Part shown: positions 1 through 12,841 of the stretch, one piece after another
Numbering within the stretch: the stretch's first letter is position 1
How the letters are laid out: the number at the start of each line of letters is the position of its first letter
Source of the DNA: Nephrocerus scutellatus
Lineage: Eukaryota > Arthropoda > Insecta > Diptera > Pipunculidae
Length of the DNA stretch: 64,000 nt
Direction of reading: 5' to 3'
Assembly (NCBI GenBank): GCA_947095585.1
Contig: OX352766.1
Span: 20,326,939 to 20,390,938, forward strand
Made by a program: the position numbers and the translations under genes
Notes under the pieces: model-generated
What the model was told of the DNA's origin: nothing
Database searches by the model: none
What the model saw: the letters and a program-made list of their open reading frames with translations, nothing else

Positions 1-1505
1 AGCAAAAAGTTAGAAATCCCGTCAATGCCCGATGATTTTTTTGAGTTTCCACTCATTATTAAATCACTGACTATAGCTGTTTTGGTAAACATTTCAACGT
101 CTACGGGCGCTCTAGCGGGGTTTTCTTCACTAAACCGCACTACAGGATTACTTGCAGAAGTGACGTCTTCCACAAGACTTTCCACCTCTTCCAAAAAATC
201 TGGAAGATGCGTTGGTGGTCGGTCCGTAAAACTCCTTTCAAAATGGCAGGCAAAGGCTTCGGCTTTTTCAACAGGACTGGATGCTACTTGATCTCCAAAC
301 GTGATACTTTCTGGAATGGAAATACACTTTCCGACCAGAGCGTTCAGCTTCTTAAAAGCATCATGACCTGGTTTGATGTTCTGGAGTCGTTTGGTCAGGT
401 CATCTTCCTGGTACTTCCGTAGTGCTTGACGAAGCATGTTCACTGTACAACGCAGTTGCGAAAGTACAGACTGGTATTCGTCATTGACTGTATTAAGAGT
501 CCTGTTAAAAATCCTCTGAAGGCGCTTCCTCAGCCGTTGCTTGTGAGCATATATTGCCTGTATATGTCCAGGCAGGTGTTGGAAGCGATCCCTGCTGGTG
601 CGTATTGTTTTCTGCCGATTGATGGCTGTGTTTACCGCATTCTCGAAATTTCTTATAGCATCATTAATTTCGTAATTCTCCAGATTTCTGCAGTCTGCTG
701 GCATTGTTAAATCAGCTTCAACTTCAGATCTAAACCGGTTCCAGTTTACTTTCCTGAAGTTGATGTGTAGTTCAGATGGTGGTGTGACTTTCAAAATTCG
801 CTGATTCAACCTAACTCGAAGCTCTATGGCCATATGATCCGAGTCGCTATCGTGCGCCAAACATGAATAATTTGTTAATTCTGGAAGGATATTAATAAAA
901 TTTGTAGTTGCCAGAAAGAAATCCAGAGTTGACGGTGTCCGAGGGTACGTCTTCCGGGGCTGAGAAACTACAGCCATGGTATGCTGATGAGGATTTGAAT
1001 CCAGCCAATCTGCAATAGCCTTTCCTTGACTGTTGCACACTTCATCTTGCCATCGGGTGTGTCTAGCGTTAAAGTCCCCTCCAACCACACAGTATGTGTG
1101 CCTAGAGGAGATGCCGCAGACAGTTTGCAGATCCCGTTGGATGTCTTCCCTCGTTGCGTTACAGTGATTGTATACAGATATCACCAGCAATGTCTCAACC
1201 TCGTTGACTTTGATGCTGACAGCTGTTGCTTCTATGCTACGCAGCCCACTGATTTCTACCTTCTCGCCTGCCATAGTGTCCTTGATAAGGACCGCCGTCC
1301 CAGAGCGTCCACTGCTTTTGTCGACCCTGTGGATATTGTATCCGTCTGGACTGAACGGGTTTCTCCCTGTGAGGTTTGTTTCCTGTAAAAGAAGAATGTC
1401 AGGTTTATTAGTTTTAATAAATAATTTAAGTGTGATACGCCTTGCTAAAGAATAAATGGAGTTCACATTATATGAGAATATACTTATCCTGCTTATTGTG
1501 AACAT
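1..1505 (-). CDS. Retrotransposon ORF2: APE endonuclease and start of reverse transcriptase (partial)
   Basis: The ORF2 polyprotein provides the endonuclease that nicks target DNA and the reverse transcriptase that copies the element RNA at the nick. The frame starts at ATG 1505-1503, overlapping the last 13 bases of ORF1 in another frame, and stays open for about 501 codons to the window edge. Endonuclease motifs appear in order: LLLQETN, VISVYNH, GGDFNARH, TPSTLDFFL and DSDSDHMAIELR, together the active-site set of the exonuclease-endonuclease-phosphatase fold. A connecting region follows. The beginning of the reverse transcriptase is reached at MSGNSKKSSGIDGISNFLL near the left edge. The start was chosen because it is the first ATG in the frame; translation could also use termination-reinitiation after ORF1. 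No stop was found by hand translation. Confidence 0.85.
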   Translation of the reverse strand, partial: MFTISRISIFSYNVNSIYSLARRITLKLFIKTNKPDILLLQETNLTGRNPFSPDGYNIHRVDKSSGRSGTAVLIKDTMAGEKVEISGLRSIEATAVSIKVNEVETLLVISVYNHCNATREDIQRDLQTVCGISSRHTYCVVGGDFNARHTRWQDEVCNSQGKAIADWLDSNPHQHTMAVVSQPRKTYPRTPSTLDFFLATTNFINILPELTNYSCLAHDSDSDHMAIELRVRLNQRILKVTPPSELHINFRKVNWNRFRSEVEADLTMPADCRNLENYEINDAIRNFENAVNTAINRQKTIRTSRDRFQHLPGHIQAIYAHKQRLRKRLQRIFNRTLNTVNDEYQSVLSQLRCTVNMLRQALRKYQEDDLTKRLQNIKPGHDAFKKLNALVGKCISIPESITFGDQVASSPVEKAEAFACHFERSFTDRPPTHLPDFLEEVESLVEDVTSASNPVVRFSEENPARAPVDVEMFTKTAIVSDLIMSGNSKKSSGIDGISNFL

Positions 1506-3034
1506 AATTCACAAATAAGTCGACCCAAAACGGTTGTTTTGGACCTGTCATCAAGGCTGCTATAATTAGCAGGCACGACTTTTCTTGCCTTCTGCAAAAT
1601 TGTAAAAAGGTCTGCGCCGAATAACCTTTCAGTGTCGTCAAAAATATTAGTTTTTTCAGTAGATGGAGCCGTTTTTAAAGCTTGCTTCTTCACTGGTTTA
1701 CTGCATTCTTGGATGGTTGGTGGTGGTTTGTTGCTAGTTGCTGGCTTGCTAGCAACTGCATTACCCATAGCAGCTATACTAGCAAAGCTAACTCCTTTCA
1801 CTATCGCTTTTGCAGCAGATTTCTGGGCGAACTTATGCTGCTCAATCTTCTTTTGGGCGGTTTTTACTTTTTCCGCCATTTTTTCTTTATATTTAGGACA
1901 TCCCCGATAGTTTGCAGGATGTCCAGTTTTTTGACAATTTGTGCAGAAAACGTTGTCGTCTTTATTGTTGTCAGCATTTCTCGGGCATTGTCCAGGTAAG
2001 TGCTCGTCCTTGCACTTAACACATCTATATTTCATACCGCAATTGCTTGCGACATGTCCAAACTTTTGGCAATTTTTGCATTGGGTAATGCCTGCTGGTT
2101 TTAGCTTTTCCCAATGCACCAGCTGGTTCATCAGGAGGGTTTTTGAGCATACTGCTGCCTTATCGCAGTTCTTCTCAAGCTCTACAATGAAATGGTTAAA
2201 TTTCCTGTCGTTCCTCTGTGATTTGAAGGGTTTGACCTCCACTACAGGGACACCCTCTGCCGTCAACGCTTCCATGACATCCTCAGTGTCAAAGGAGTGG
2301 TGAATACCTTTAAGGACCAACAATTCTTTCCTGTCCTCCTTAGTGGTATAGGTGTTGAATTCAGTCTTTCCCGACTGTAGGAAAGACCGAATTCGCTGGT
2401 GGCCGTCTTTGTTCATGGCCGTAACGACCGATTTGCTGCTATTGATGTTGCGAATTCTGCAACTAATATTGGCACTCTTCGTGAACTTTGAGAGTTCAGC
2501 GACGTTCAGTCTGAAGCAGACAATTGGTGGCATAGCAAATGGTTTAGTTGTTGGTCCAGTACTCTGAGTGCTAATGTTCCCTTGAGCGGTTGGTTGGGAT
2601 GACTGCACCGTTCTACGTTGCACCTCATTTGGTTTTGTTGTATGCTCGACAACAACTGGTTTTGGCGCAATCCTGACATCATTAGCTACTGCAGCCGGAG
2701 ATGAAGTTGGTGGTGATGAAGGCCTGGAACTAGCAGACAATCTTCTTCTTTTTGCCTTTACTGGCATGGTTTCGGGAGATGATCGATCTTTGCGACTATC
2801 TTCTTCGCTAAAATTGTCCTCTCCGCCACTACTGGCTTCGGACGCTTCATTATCCGATTCCTCGACAACGCTCATTGTTTCCTCCTCTGAAGTCGCTGAA
2901 TCGCACAGCTGGTTCACTTCATCCAGCCTTCGGTACAATGACAACAGGAAATCCCCACCATGGTTGGTGACTTGTTCCTTAATTAAGGATAAGACCTCGT
3001 TGACTTTTTCCTTCCTTTTTGCTTTTTTCCCCAT
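1493..3034 (-). CDS. Retrotransposon ORF1: gag-like nucleic-acid-binding protein with three zinc knuckles
   Basis: An intact 513-residue protein that would coat the element RNA into a ribonucleoprotein. Residues 1-115 are charged and Ser/Glu-rich, with a basic KAKRRRL patch near 93-99 that could be a nuclear localisation signal. Residues about 170-315 look like the RNA-recognition-like/PRE_C2HC region typical of Jockey gag proteins. Three cysteine-histidine knuckles follow: residues 319-332 (CX2CX4HX4C), 338-350 (CX2CX3HX4C) and 364-379 (CX2CX4HX6C). A lysine/alanine-rich tail completes it. The frame is undamaged, and only 13 bases overlap the start of ORF2. This intactness contrasts with the frameshifted ORF1 remnants in the spacers (7783 and 15736), suggesting a younger insertion. 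Confidence 0.92.
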   Translation of the reverse strand: MGKKAKRKEKVNEVLSLIKEQVTNHGGDFLLSLYRRLDEVNQLCDSATSEEETMSVVEESDNEASEASSGGEDNFSEEDSRKDRSSPETMPVKAKRRRLSASSRPSSPPTSSPAAVANDVRIAPKPVVVEHTTKPNEVQRRTVQSSQPTAQGNISTQSTGPTTKPFAMPPIVCFRLNVAELSKFTKSANISCRIRNINSSKSVVTAMNKDGHQRIRSFLQSGKTEFNTYTTKEDRKELLVLKGIHHSFDTEDVMEALTAEGVPVVEVKPFKSQRNDRKFNHFIVELEKNCDKAAVCSKTLLMNQLVHWEKLKPAGITQCKNCQKFGHVASNCGMKYRCVKCKDEHLPGQCPRNADNNKDDNVFCTNCQKTGHPANYRGCPKYKEKMAEKVKTAQKKIEQHKFAQKSAAKAIVKGVSFASIAAMGNAVASKPATSNKPPPTIQECSKPVKKQALKTAPSTEKTNIFDDTERLFGADLFTILQKARKVVPANYSSLDDRSKTTVLGRLICELCSQ

Positions 3035-3264
3035 GATATAGGGCTGATTGAAGGAAAACCTTTTCTGAAAATAAATTCTAATAACTGGAAAAGAAAAATA
3101 TTCCTGAAATTAAAAAATAATTAGTGAAATAATAAAAAAATAAAAAGTAATAGGTAGCGAAATGCTCGCTTTTGGTTTTGGGTTTTTTTTTAATCGGTAG
3201 CAGGTAGCTAGACGATATGATGCGTGATCTGCGTGTGCTCGTGTTGAGCGCTCGATGATGACTG
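3035..3264 (-). promoter_or_regulatory. Retroelement 5' UTR and probable internal promoter
   Basis: This is the untranslated leader of copy A. Its minus-strand start CAGTCA resembles the fly initiator consensus, and Jockey-group elements are known to carry internal Pol II promoters at their extreme 5' end. The same leader, diverged, begins the spacer copies at 7557 and 15510 with GAGTCATAATC. Orientation points away from the H2B gene, toward ORF1. Promoter activity is inferred, not shown. Confidence 0.55.
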
Positions 3265-3528
3265 TTTGATGTTTGCTGGAAGCGAATGCTATATTTATAC
3301 CTTTCAAGCATACACGAAACGTACTCATTGTTGTATATTTTGTCGTTTTTCTCTCGTTGAAAGAGCAACAAAGCAAAATGAAACATGCGTTCTAAAAATA
3401 CATATAATCATGGCATGTTTGAGTTTTAGTCATAGTTATTGTGGAATCGGTGTAGTGAACAACTGTGGCGAGTTTATAGTTATTGGTTATTCTATTCTAT
3501 TTGTTGAGAGTTGAGTTAAATTTTCATA
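3265..3528. promoter_or_regulatory. H2B side of the H2A/H2B divergent promoter, cut by copy A
   Basis: The segment matches 13925-14188, the intact intergenic region in unit 2. It retains the minus-strand TATAAATA (3292-3299) that would serve H2A, but H2A itself is displaced by copy A. It also retains the H2B leader up to ATG 3529. The 82-residue reading frame across it is present in both units and has no recognisable content. Confidence 0.7.
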
Positions 3529-3617
3529 ATGCCGCCAAAGACAAGTGGAAAAGCAGAAAAGAAAGCTGGAAAGGCCCAGAAAAATATTACTAAGCCTGGT
3601 AAAAAGAACAAGCGCAA

Positions 3618-3631
3618 GAGGAAGGAAAGCT
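3618..3631 (+). repeat. Left target-site duplication of copy B
   Basis: GAGGAAGGAAAGCT occurs here and at 6323-6336, flanking the element exactly. The duplication plus 2691 inserted bases accounts for the 2705-bp excess of this histone unit over unit 2. Confidence 0.93.
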
Positions 3632-6602
<2,971 letters not shown>

Positions 6603-6656
6603 TAAATTTCGGCGTCATCTTATCTTTGTCTTTTTTAAGACACCACCAAATAAAAA

Positions 6657-6672
6657 GGCCCTTTTCAGGGCC
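6657..6672 (+). promoter_or_regulatory. Histone mRNA 3' stem-loop, H2B unit 1
   Basis: GGCCCT-TTTC-AGGGCC forms the 6-bp stem and 4-base loop of the metazoan replication-dependent histone 3' end, followed by ACAAA. Stem-loop-binding protein and U7 snRNP direct cleavage just downstream in known systems. It lies about 50 bases after the H2B stop. Confidence 0.95.
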
Positions 6673-7129
6673 ACAAAATGATTCAACAAACAATATGTAA
6701 CTCGAACGCAATTTAATTAGTATATTTATGTACTAATTGTTATCAACTAAAAACTTCAATATAATGTACCTACCTACATACAAAACATAATAAAATAAAA
6801 TTGGAAAACCTCATAAAGACTACGTTAGTTAGTGTATGGTGTCATCTTAAATGAAAATGATTATGGCTTCATATAAATTCTGTACTCTTGGTACGGTACT
6901 GCTGCTATAGCTTCGTAAAAATTTGGTACAATGAGATTGAACATGTTTATTAGTCACATTAGGTGTGTGGTACAAAGATAAATAATAATTGAAAAAACCT
7001 CTAAAGTCTACTGTTCAAACCACAATCATATAAAAAAATTCTGAAGGGTACTGACAAATTTGAAAATTCTTATTAGAAATGTATATATTCCAGTTGGAAT
7101 TGGTACGATTGTCTGTAGCTATGTATTTT

Positions 7130-7176
7130 GCATTAAAACAGCTAAACCGTCAGACAATGACTGATTAACAAATAAT
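7130..7176 (+). repeat. Single arm of a MITE-like inverted-repeat family
   Basis: The stretch GCATTAAAACA, GCTAAACCGTCAGACAATG, ACTGATTAACAAATAAT is nearly the same as the arm at 11235-11283 and as the reverse complement of 11350-11405. Here only one arm is present. Confidence 0.6.
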
Positions 7177-7435
7177 GTTAAGCAATTATGCCCATTTCAT
7201 AATGTAATATTTATAAACAAAACTAATTTAATAAAAAAAATTCAGTTTTACCAGTTTTTTTTCTTTTTCTGATGGTCCTTATGGTGTTTTTTGAGACTTT
7301 TGAGGGTCTTTTGGGAGTCTTCTGGGCATCTTTTGGAAGTGTTTTAGAGGTCTATTTTTTGTTTTGAAACGACAAAGAATTATAACTTCTAACGCGCGTA
7401 CATAAGCACACGCGTCCACTTTTTTATGTTATGCT

Positions 7436-7497
7436 GTTATCAGTCAATATATGGAGATGCAGTGTATTAACCAGCATCATAATCTATTTTAAGGACG
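7436..7497. repeat. Diverged copy of H3 3' flanking sequence
   Basis: The string AGTCAAT, then AGATG, TGTATTAAC, AGCA, CATAAT and ATTTTA follows the same order as 11710-11772, which covers the 3' flank and stop codon of H3. I judge roughly three quarters of positions to match by eye. Similarity ends just inside the H3 coding end, so no coding sequence survives. Confidence 0.5.
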
Positions 7498-7556
7498 TTT
7501 TTCTTTTTTATAATATAATTGTGTAACCTAATGAAAATGTTTGTCATTCATACATA

Positions 7557-9222
7557 GAGTCATAATCAAGCGCTCAACACGAGCACACGCAGATCACGCA
7601 TAATATCGTCTAGCTACCTGCTAACCGATTAAAAAAAAACCCAAAACCAAAAGCGAGCATTTCGCTACCTGCTACTTTTTTATTTTTTATTATTTCACTA
7701 ATTATTTTTTAATTTCAAAAATATTTTTTTTCCAGTTATTAGCAATTTATTTTCAGAAAAGAGTTTCCTTTCGATCAGCTCTATGAAATAGGGAAAAAAG
7801 CAAAAACTAAGGAAAAAGTCAACGAGGTCTTATCCTTCATTAAGCAACAAGTCACCAAAGATGGTGGGGATTTCCTCTTGTCGTTGTACCAAAGGCTAGA
7901 TGAAGTGAACCAGCTGTGCGATTCAGCGACTTCAGAGGAGGAAAATATGAGTGCTGTCGAGGAATCGGATACTGAAGCGTCCGAATCCAGCAGCGAAGGA
8001 GAGGATAATTCTAGCGACGAAGATAGTCGCAAGGAACGATCATCTCCCGAAACCATGCCAGTAAAGGCAAAAAGAAGATTGTCTGCCAGTTCCAGACCAT
8101 CATCACCACCAACTTCATCTCCGCCTGGAGTAGCCATAATGTCAGGATTGCGCCAAAACCAATTGTTGTGGAGAAAACAACAAAACCAAAAGAGGTGCAA
8201 CGTAAAACTGTGCAGGCATCACAACCAACCGCTCAAGGAAACATAATCACACAGAGTACTGGAGCAGCAACAAAACCATTTGCTATGCCACCAATAGTCT
8301 GCTTCAGACTGAACGTCGCTGAACTCTCAAAGTTCACGAAGAGTGCCAATTTTAGTTGCAGAATTCGCAACATCAATAGCAGCAAATCGGTCGTTACAGC
8401 CATGAACAAAGACGGCCACCAGCGAATTCGGTCTTTCCTACAGTCGGGAGAGACCAAACGGCTCTAGAACATCAAACCAGGTCCTGATGATTTTAAGAAG
8501 CTGAACTCTCTGGTCGGAAAGCGTATTTCTATTCCAGAGAGTATCACGTTTGCAGATAAAGTAGCATCCAGTCCTGTTGAAAAAGCCGAAGCCTTTGCCT
8601 GCCATTTTGAAAGGAGCTTTACGGACCGACCACCAACGCATCTTCCAGATTTTTTGGAAGAGGTGGAAAGTCTTGTGGAAGACGCCACTTCTGCAAGTAA
8701 TCCTGTAGTGCGGTTAAGTGAAGAAAACCCCGCTAACGCACCCGTAGAAGTGGATATGTTTACCTGAACAGCTGTTGTCAGTAATTTAATTATGAGTGGA
8801 AACTCAAAAAAATCATCGGGCATTGACGGGATTTCTAACTTTTTGCTTAAAAAGTTACCGGGTATGGCAATCTTGATGTTAACCATCATTTTCAACAATT
8901 GCCTTAACAATGGTTAGTTTCCAGACAACTGGAAGGTGGCCAAAGTAATACCCAATATTCGGAGTCGTTGATCCGTAAAAAGATCAATATACGTTTTGTT
9001 CGGAAGAAGCCTTATTCCTTCCTTTTAATTCGGTTTCCGAGAGAAGCACTTTACGATGCACCCTCTGCTGTAACTTCACTGTAATGTCACTCGAGGACTG
9101 AACGTTAAAAGCAGTACAGTAGCCTGTTTGCTAGACATCGAAAAAGCCTTCGATAGTGTATGGATCAACGGGCTACTGTTCAAACTTATTAGATTTGGTT
9201 TCCCCAATTATATTGTGAAATT
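7557..9222 (+). mobile_element. Old Jockey-like copy D in H2B-H1 spacer (unit 1)
   Basis: Plus-strand relic of the same family: 5' leader (7557-7782), ORF1 remnant, then a junction at about 8455-8462 where ORF1 near residue 222 (FLQSG) joins ORF2 at the KRLQNIKPG segment, removing the rest of ORF1 and the whole endonuclease. The RT region is stop-ridden and ends at YKLIRFGFPNYIVK near 9222. Loss of the 3' end is unlike retrotransposition truncation, which removes the 5' end, so later deletion is implied. The same structure sits at the same place in unit 2. Confidence 0.9.
7783..9222 (+). pseudogene. Fused ORF1/ORF2 remnant in copy D (unit 1)
   Basis: The ORF1 start region reads ATG AAA TAG, a stop at codon 3. 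The N-terminal ORF1 region is recognisable from GDFLLSLYQRLDEVNQLC, and a one-base deletion near 8132 shifts the frame before the second part (8168-8467). After the internal deletion junction an in-frame TAG follows ETKRL. The ORF2 part carries TGA at about 8765 and TAG at about 8914 where other copies have sense codons, and most of the early RT is deleted near 8950. No functional protein is possible. Confidence 0.9.
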
Positions 9223-10319
9223 ACTCTCTTCTGAGACAGCAGTTGGCCTCTGATTGAATGTTAATTGTTGAATAATTTTGTAAAAAATTGTAGCTTTTGT
9301 AATATTTCAATAGTTCGAGAATAACTAATTTTAATAAAATGAATATGAACGACGATAAATGTGAATTCGCTTTGAGCAATCTTGTGCATTAACTGACTTA
9401 TACTCTTATAATGTTAATTACAGCATCATTATGTTAAAAACAATTTCCGTTTTTAACTTTTTAACCATCTGTATACCGTAAACTTAAAGTTTAAATATTT
9501 TTATAATTAATATACTTAAATAGGAAGAATTAAGCGATAATTCTAATTAATGCGACTTCGTTTTGGGATGGTGTAAATTTTCTTGTGTTTTGAATGAGAG
9601 ACTTTTGTAATGTTAATTATAGCTTCATTTTTATACAATTTGAATCTTTTACAATTGTTTAATCATTCGTAGCTAACCGGTAAAATATTGATGTAAACAG
9701 TATATTTAAATCACAAGAATAAAAAGATTATAATTCTAAAAATGCGTCTTTGTTTTGTGAAGCTCGGTGTTCATTGACTGAGAGACTGGCATTTTTATAA
9801 TGTTAAATTTAGCTTCATTTTTATATAAAAAATTATCTTTTATAATTTTTTCCTTATTTATATATAGTAAACTATCAGTAAAAAGGGATGTATATAGTTA
9901 ATATATGTATATAATATGAATAAAACGATTATAAATCCAAAAGATGGGATTTCGTTTTGTGAAAATCTGTGTTTAAAATGATTTTTTTTAGAAGATTATT
10001 ACTTAAATATATTAAAGCTAATATCTGCAATACAAGGAAATATTGTCTAATTTAAATAACAAAAAATAAATTACTGTAATACTTTTTATTATAATTAAAA
10101 AAAGGAAAAACAGTTCAAACTTTTGTGCACAAAATACCAAATGACACTGAAATGAAAATTTCTTAATATAGTCTTCTCTAGGCGATTCTCAACTTTTCAA
10201 GTACGGTATACCATACGCCTTATTGATATTAAAAAATTTAAAACTTAAATCTTGGCGATCGTGCTGTTTGCTAGTTATTAGATATACGGAAATCGTGTTT
10301 TTTTTTTCAAGAATTAAAA
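9223..10319. other. Spacer upstream of H1
   Basis: Very AT-rich and without a credible gene. The left two thirds consist of degenerate tandem repeats (separate entry). The right part, about 10000-10319, is the H1 upstream region: no canonical TATAAA lies at a sensible distance from ATG 10320. A near-palindrome GTACGGTATACCATACG sits around 10200-10216. Confidence 0.6.
9340..9985 (+). repeat. Degenerate tandem repeats of about 190 bp upstream of H1
   Basis: Four anchor points of the form cGATtATAAttct..aTGcg..TTCGTTTtG occur near 9351, 9534, 9726 and 9926, spaced about 183, 192 and 200 bases. Between them the string ATAATGTTAATTAYAGCWTCATT recurs near 9410, 9608 and 9797. The units are well diverged, so amplification is old. 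Confidence 0.7.
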
Positions 10320-11012
10320 ATGTCTGATACTGTTGTAGCCGCTTCCCCTGTCGCAGTTGCCGTTGGCGCTGAGAAAAAAGTTGTCAAGAAGACTGCTGGT
10401 GCTGCCAAGAAACCGTCAGCGACACCGGCTCATCCGCCAACTCAAGAAATGGTCGATGCATCGATTAAGACTCTTAAGGAACGTGGTGGCTCATCACTTT
10501 TGGCTATTAAGAAATATATTGCTGCCACATACAAGGTTGATGTCCAAAAATTAGCTCCTTTCATTAAAAAGTATTTGAAAAATGGCGTTGTCAGTGGAAA
10601 ATTGATCCAAACCAAAGGTAAGGGTGCCTCTGGCTCGTTTAAATTATCAGCTGCTGCTAGTAAGGAACCTAAAGCGCCAAAGGCAAAATCCTCTGAGAAG
10701 AAGAAGGCAGTCACCGCAGCGAAAAAGAAGCCAGCAACAGCAGTCAAAAAAGTTACTGCCTCATCTGGCGAGAAGAAAGTGAAAAAATCTGCAGCTACTA
10801 AAAAAGTGGTAGAGAAGAAAAAAACTGAAAAAGCTAAAGCTAAAAACATTAAGAAGGCAGGTGGTGCTGTTAAGGCTAAAACACCGAAACCAAAAGCTAC
10901 TGCTTCAAGTGTTAAGGCAAAGGCTGCTGCTAAACCAAAAGCTGTTATCGCTCCTGCAGTTAAACCGAAAAAAGTCGCTTCAGCAGCGAAGAAAGCAGCA
11001 CCTAAAAAGTAA
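10320..11012 (+). CDS. His1: Histone H1, unit 1
   Basis: Linker histone of 230 residues that binds nucleosomal dyad and linker DNA. Residues 1-37 form a short basic N-terminal tail. The winged-helix globular domain covers about 38-110, from [20 protein letters not shown] through [18 protein letters not shown], a highly conserved insect H1 signature. Residues 111-230 are the Lys/Ala/Pro-rich tail. It is shorter than the Drosophila melanogaster protein of about 256 residues, from memory. The ATG is the first in frame and gives MSDTVVA, the normal insect H1 start. It is transcribed on the same strand as H2B and H4. No intron is present, and the stem-loop follows 65 bases after the stop. Confidence 0.97.
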   Translation: MSDTVVAASPVAVAVGAEKKVVKKTAGAAKKPSATPAHPPTQEMVDASIKTLKERGGSSLLAIKKYIAATYKVDVQKLAPFIKKYLKNGVVSGKLIQTKGKGASGSFKLSAAASKEPKAPKAKSSEKKKAVTAAKKKPATAVKKVTASSGEKKVKKSAATKKVVEKKKTEKAKAKNIKKAGGAVKAKTPKPKATASSVKAKAAAKPKAVIAPAVKPKKVASAAKKAAPKK

Positions 11013-11076
11013 ATTGTTCACTTTTTGGTTTTCAAGACGGTCAGGAAATAATCGTTTTGAAGTTAAAATAACAAAA

Positions 11077-11092
11077 AGCCCTTTTCAGGGCT
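11077..11092 (+). promoter_or_regulatory. Histone mRNA 3' stem-loop, H1 unit 1
   Basis: AGCCCT-TTTC-AGGGCT is the histone stem-loop with an A-U closing pair, followed by ACCAAA. The purine-rich AAAGAGAAAAA at about 11108-11118 is a candidate downstream element for U7 snRNP. Confidence 0.93.
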
Positions 11093-11675
11093 ACCAAAAC
11101 TTTAACCAAAGAGAAAAATAAGTTTCAATAGACTGAATTTCTTTATTTTACATGACATTGACATAACATAGACAACTAGGTATTTCTTTTCTAATAGGCC
11201 ACATCTCATAAAAAGCAACAATTTGACGTATTTTGCATTTAAACAGGAAAGCCGTCAGACTTAATGACTGATTAACAAATAAATTGTGATGATAAATAAT
11301 AATGCTGATTTTTTAATGAGATATTTTTTTTTAACAAAAATGATAAAAAATTATTTGTTAATCAGTTATTGTCTGACGGTTTAGCATATTAAGGTGTTTT
11401 AATGCTATATATATAGCCAAACAAAAACATTTTTTCTGAAAAATTCTGAACGAATAAAAATTTACCTTGAGCAGAGCTAGCTGAAGCTACTGATTATATG
11501 GCAATCAGAATACTACTAGGAAAAATGAAAAATTAAAAAAAAACGAAAAGTTCATCCATATACAGATTTTGTGACACCTCAATTACGAGTAGCGAGTAAT
11601 CTAATAAAATAATTAGTAAATAATATGTTTATTTAAAACTAAGATGATATCTTCCCTTTATAAATTATATTTTGT
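11093..11675. other. H1-H3 convergent spacer
   Basis: AT-rich region between the 3' ends of H1 (+) and H3 (-). No coding potential recognised. Its main structure is the inverted repeat at 11235-11405. Confidence 0.6.
11235..11405. repeat. MITE-like inverted repeat between H1 and H3
   Basis: The left arm (11235-11283) contains CCGTCAGAC, AATGACTGATTAACAAATAA; the right arm (11350-11405) is its reverse complement with a few differences, TTATTTGTTAATCAGT then ATTGTCTGACGG. A loop of about 65 AT-rich bases separates them. The right arm carries an extra CTTAATAT block near its outer end. A lone arm lies at 7130. No transposase and no clear target duplication were seen, so a small non-autonomous element or fold-back is likely but unproven. 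Confidence 0.6.
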
Positions 11676-11691
11676 GGTCCTGAAAAGGACC
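11676..11691 (-). promoter_or_regulatory. Histone mRNA 3' stem-loop, H3 unit 1
   Basis: On the minus strand GGTCCT-TTTC-AGGACC followed by ACAAAA. It lies about 75 bases after the H3 stop. Confidence 0.95.
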
Positions 11692-11765
11692 GATTTTATT
11701 TAATTTTTTTTATCACCAGTCAATTATGCAGATGTAATGTATTAACTAGCAACATAATTGCCATT

Positions 11766-12799
<1,034 letters not shown>

Positions 12800-12841
12800 A
12801 TTCTATTCAATCATTTGCGTTCTATCAGTAAAATATCAATC

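Larger units (their letters stand above)
1..3264 (-). mobile_element. Jockey-like non-LTR retrotransposon, copy A (complete 5' end, runs off window)
   Basis: Read on the minus strand, the element starts near 3264 with CAGTCATCATCGAGCG, an initiator-like 5' end, followed by a 5' UTR of about 230 bases (3035-3264), ORF1 (3034-1493) and ORF2 (1505 to beyond base 1). Both frames are open as far as visible, unlike the other copies here. To its right, sequence from 3265 matches the H2A/H2B intergenic region at 13925 onward, so the element lies upstream of H2A within the shared promoter region. Its 3' end and target-site duplication fall outside the window. The gag-like zinc-knuckle ORF1 plus an APE-type endonuclease and reverse transcriptase ORF2 place it in the Jockey group. 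Joining this copy with copy B suggests a full element of about 5 kb (estimate). Confidence 0.9.
6673..7556. other. H2B-H1 spacer, left part, no gene
   Basis: AT-rich spacer. It holds a single copy of a motif that recurs as an inverted pair near H3 (7130-7176), a G/T-rich stretch of degenerate short repeats around 7270-7350 with the theme TTTTGRGAGTCTT, and a diverged copy of H3 3' flanking sequence (about 7436-7497). Copy D begins at its right edge. Confidence 0.6.

Noticed and set aside
25..1455. Plus-strand frames across copy A
   Set aside because: Antisense shadows of ORF2 on the minus strand, which has catalytic motifs and a long open frame.
3035..3264. HDV-like ribozyme at the 5' end of the retroelement, as in R2
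   Set aside because: I could not find the nested pseudoknot pairing starting at the first nucleotide; no support by eye.
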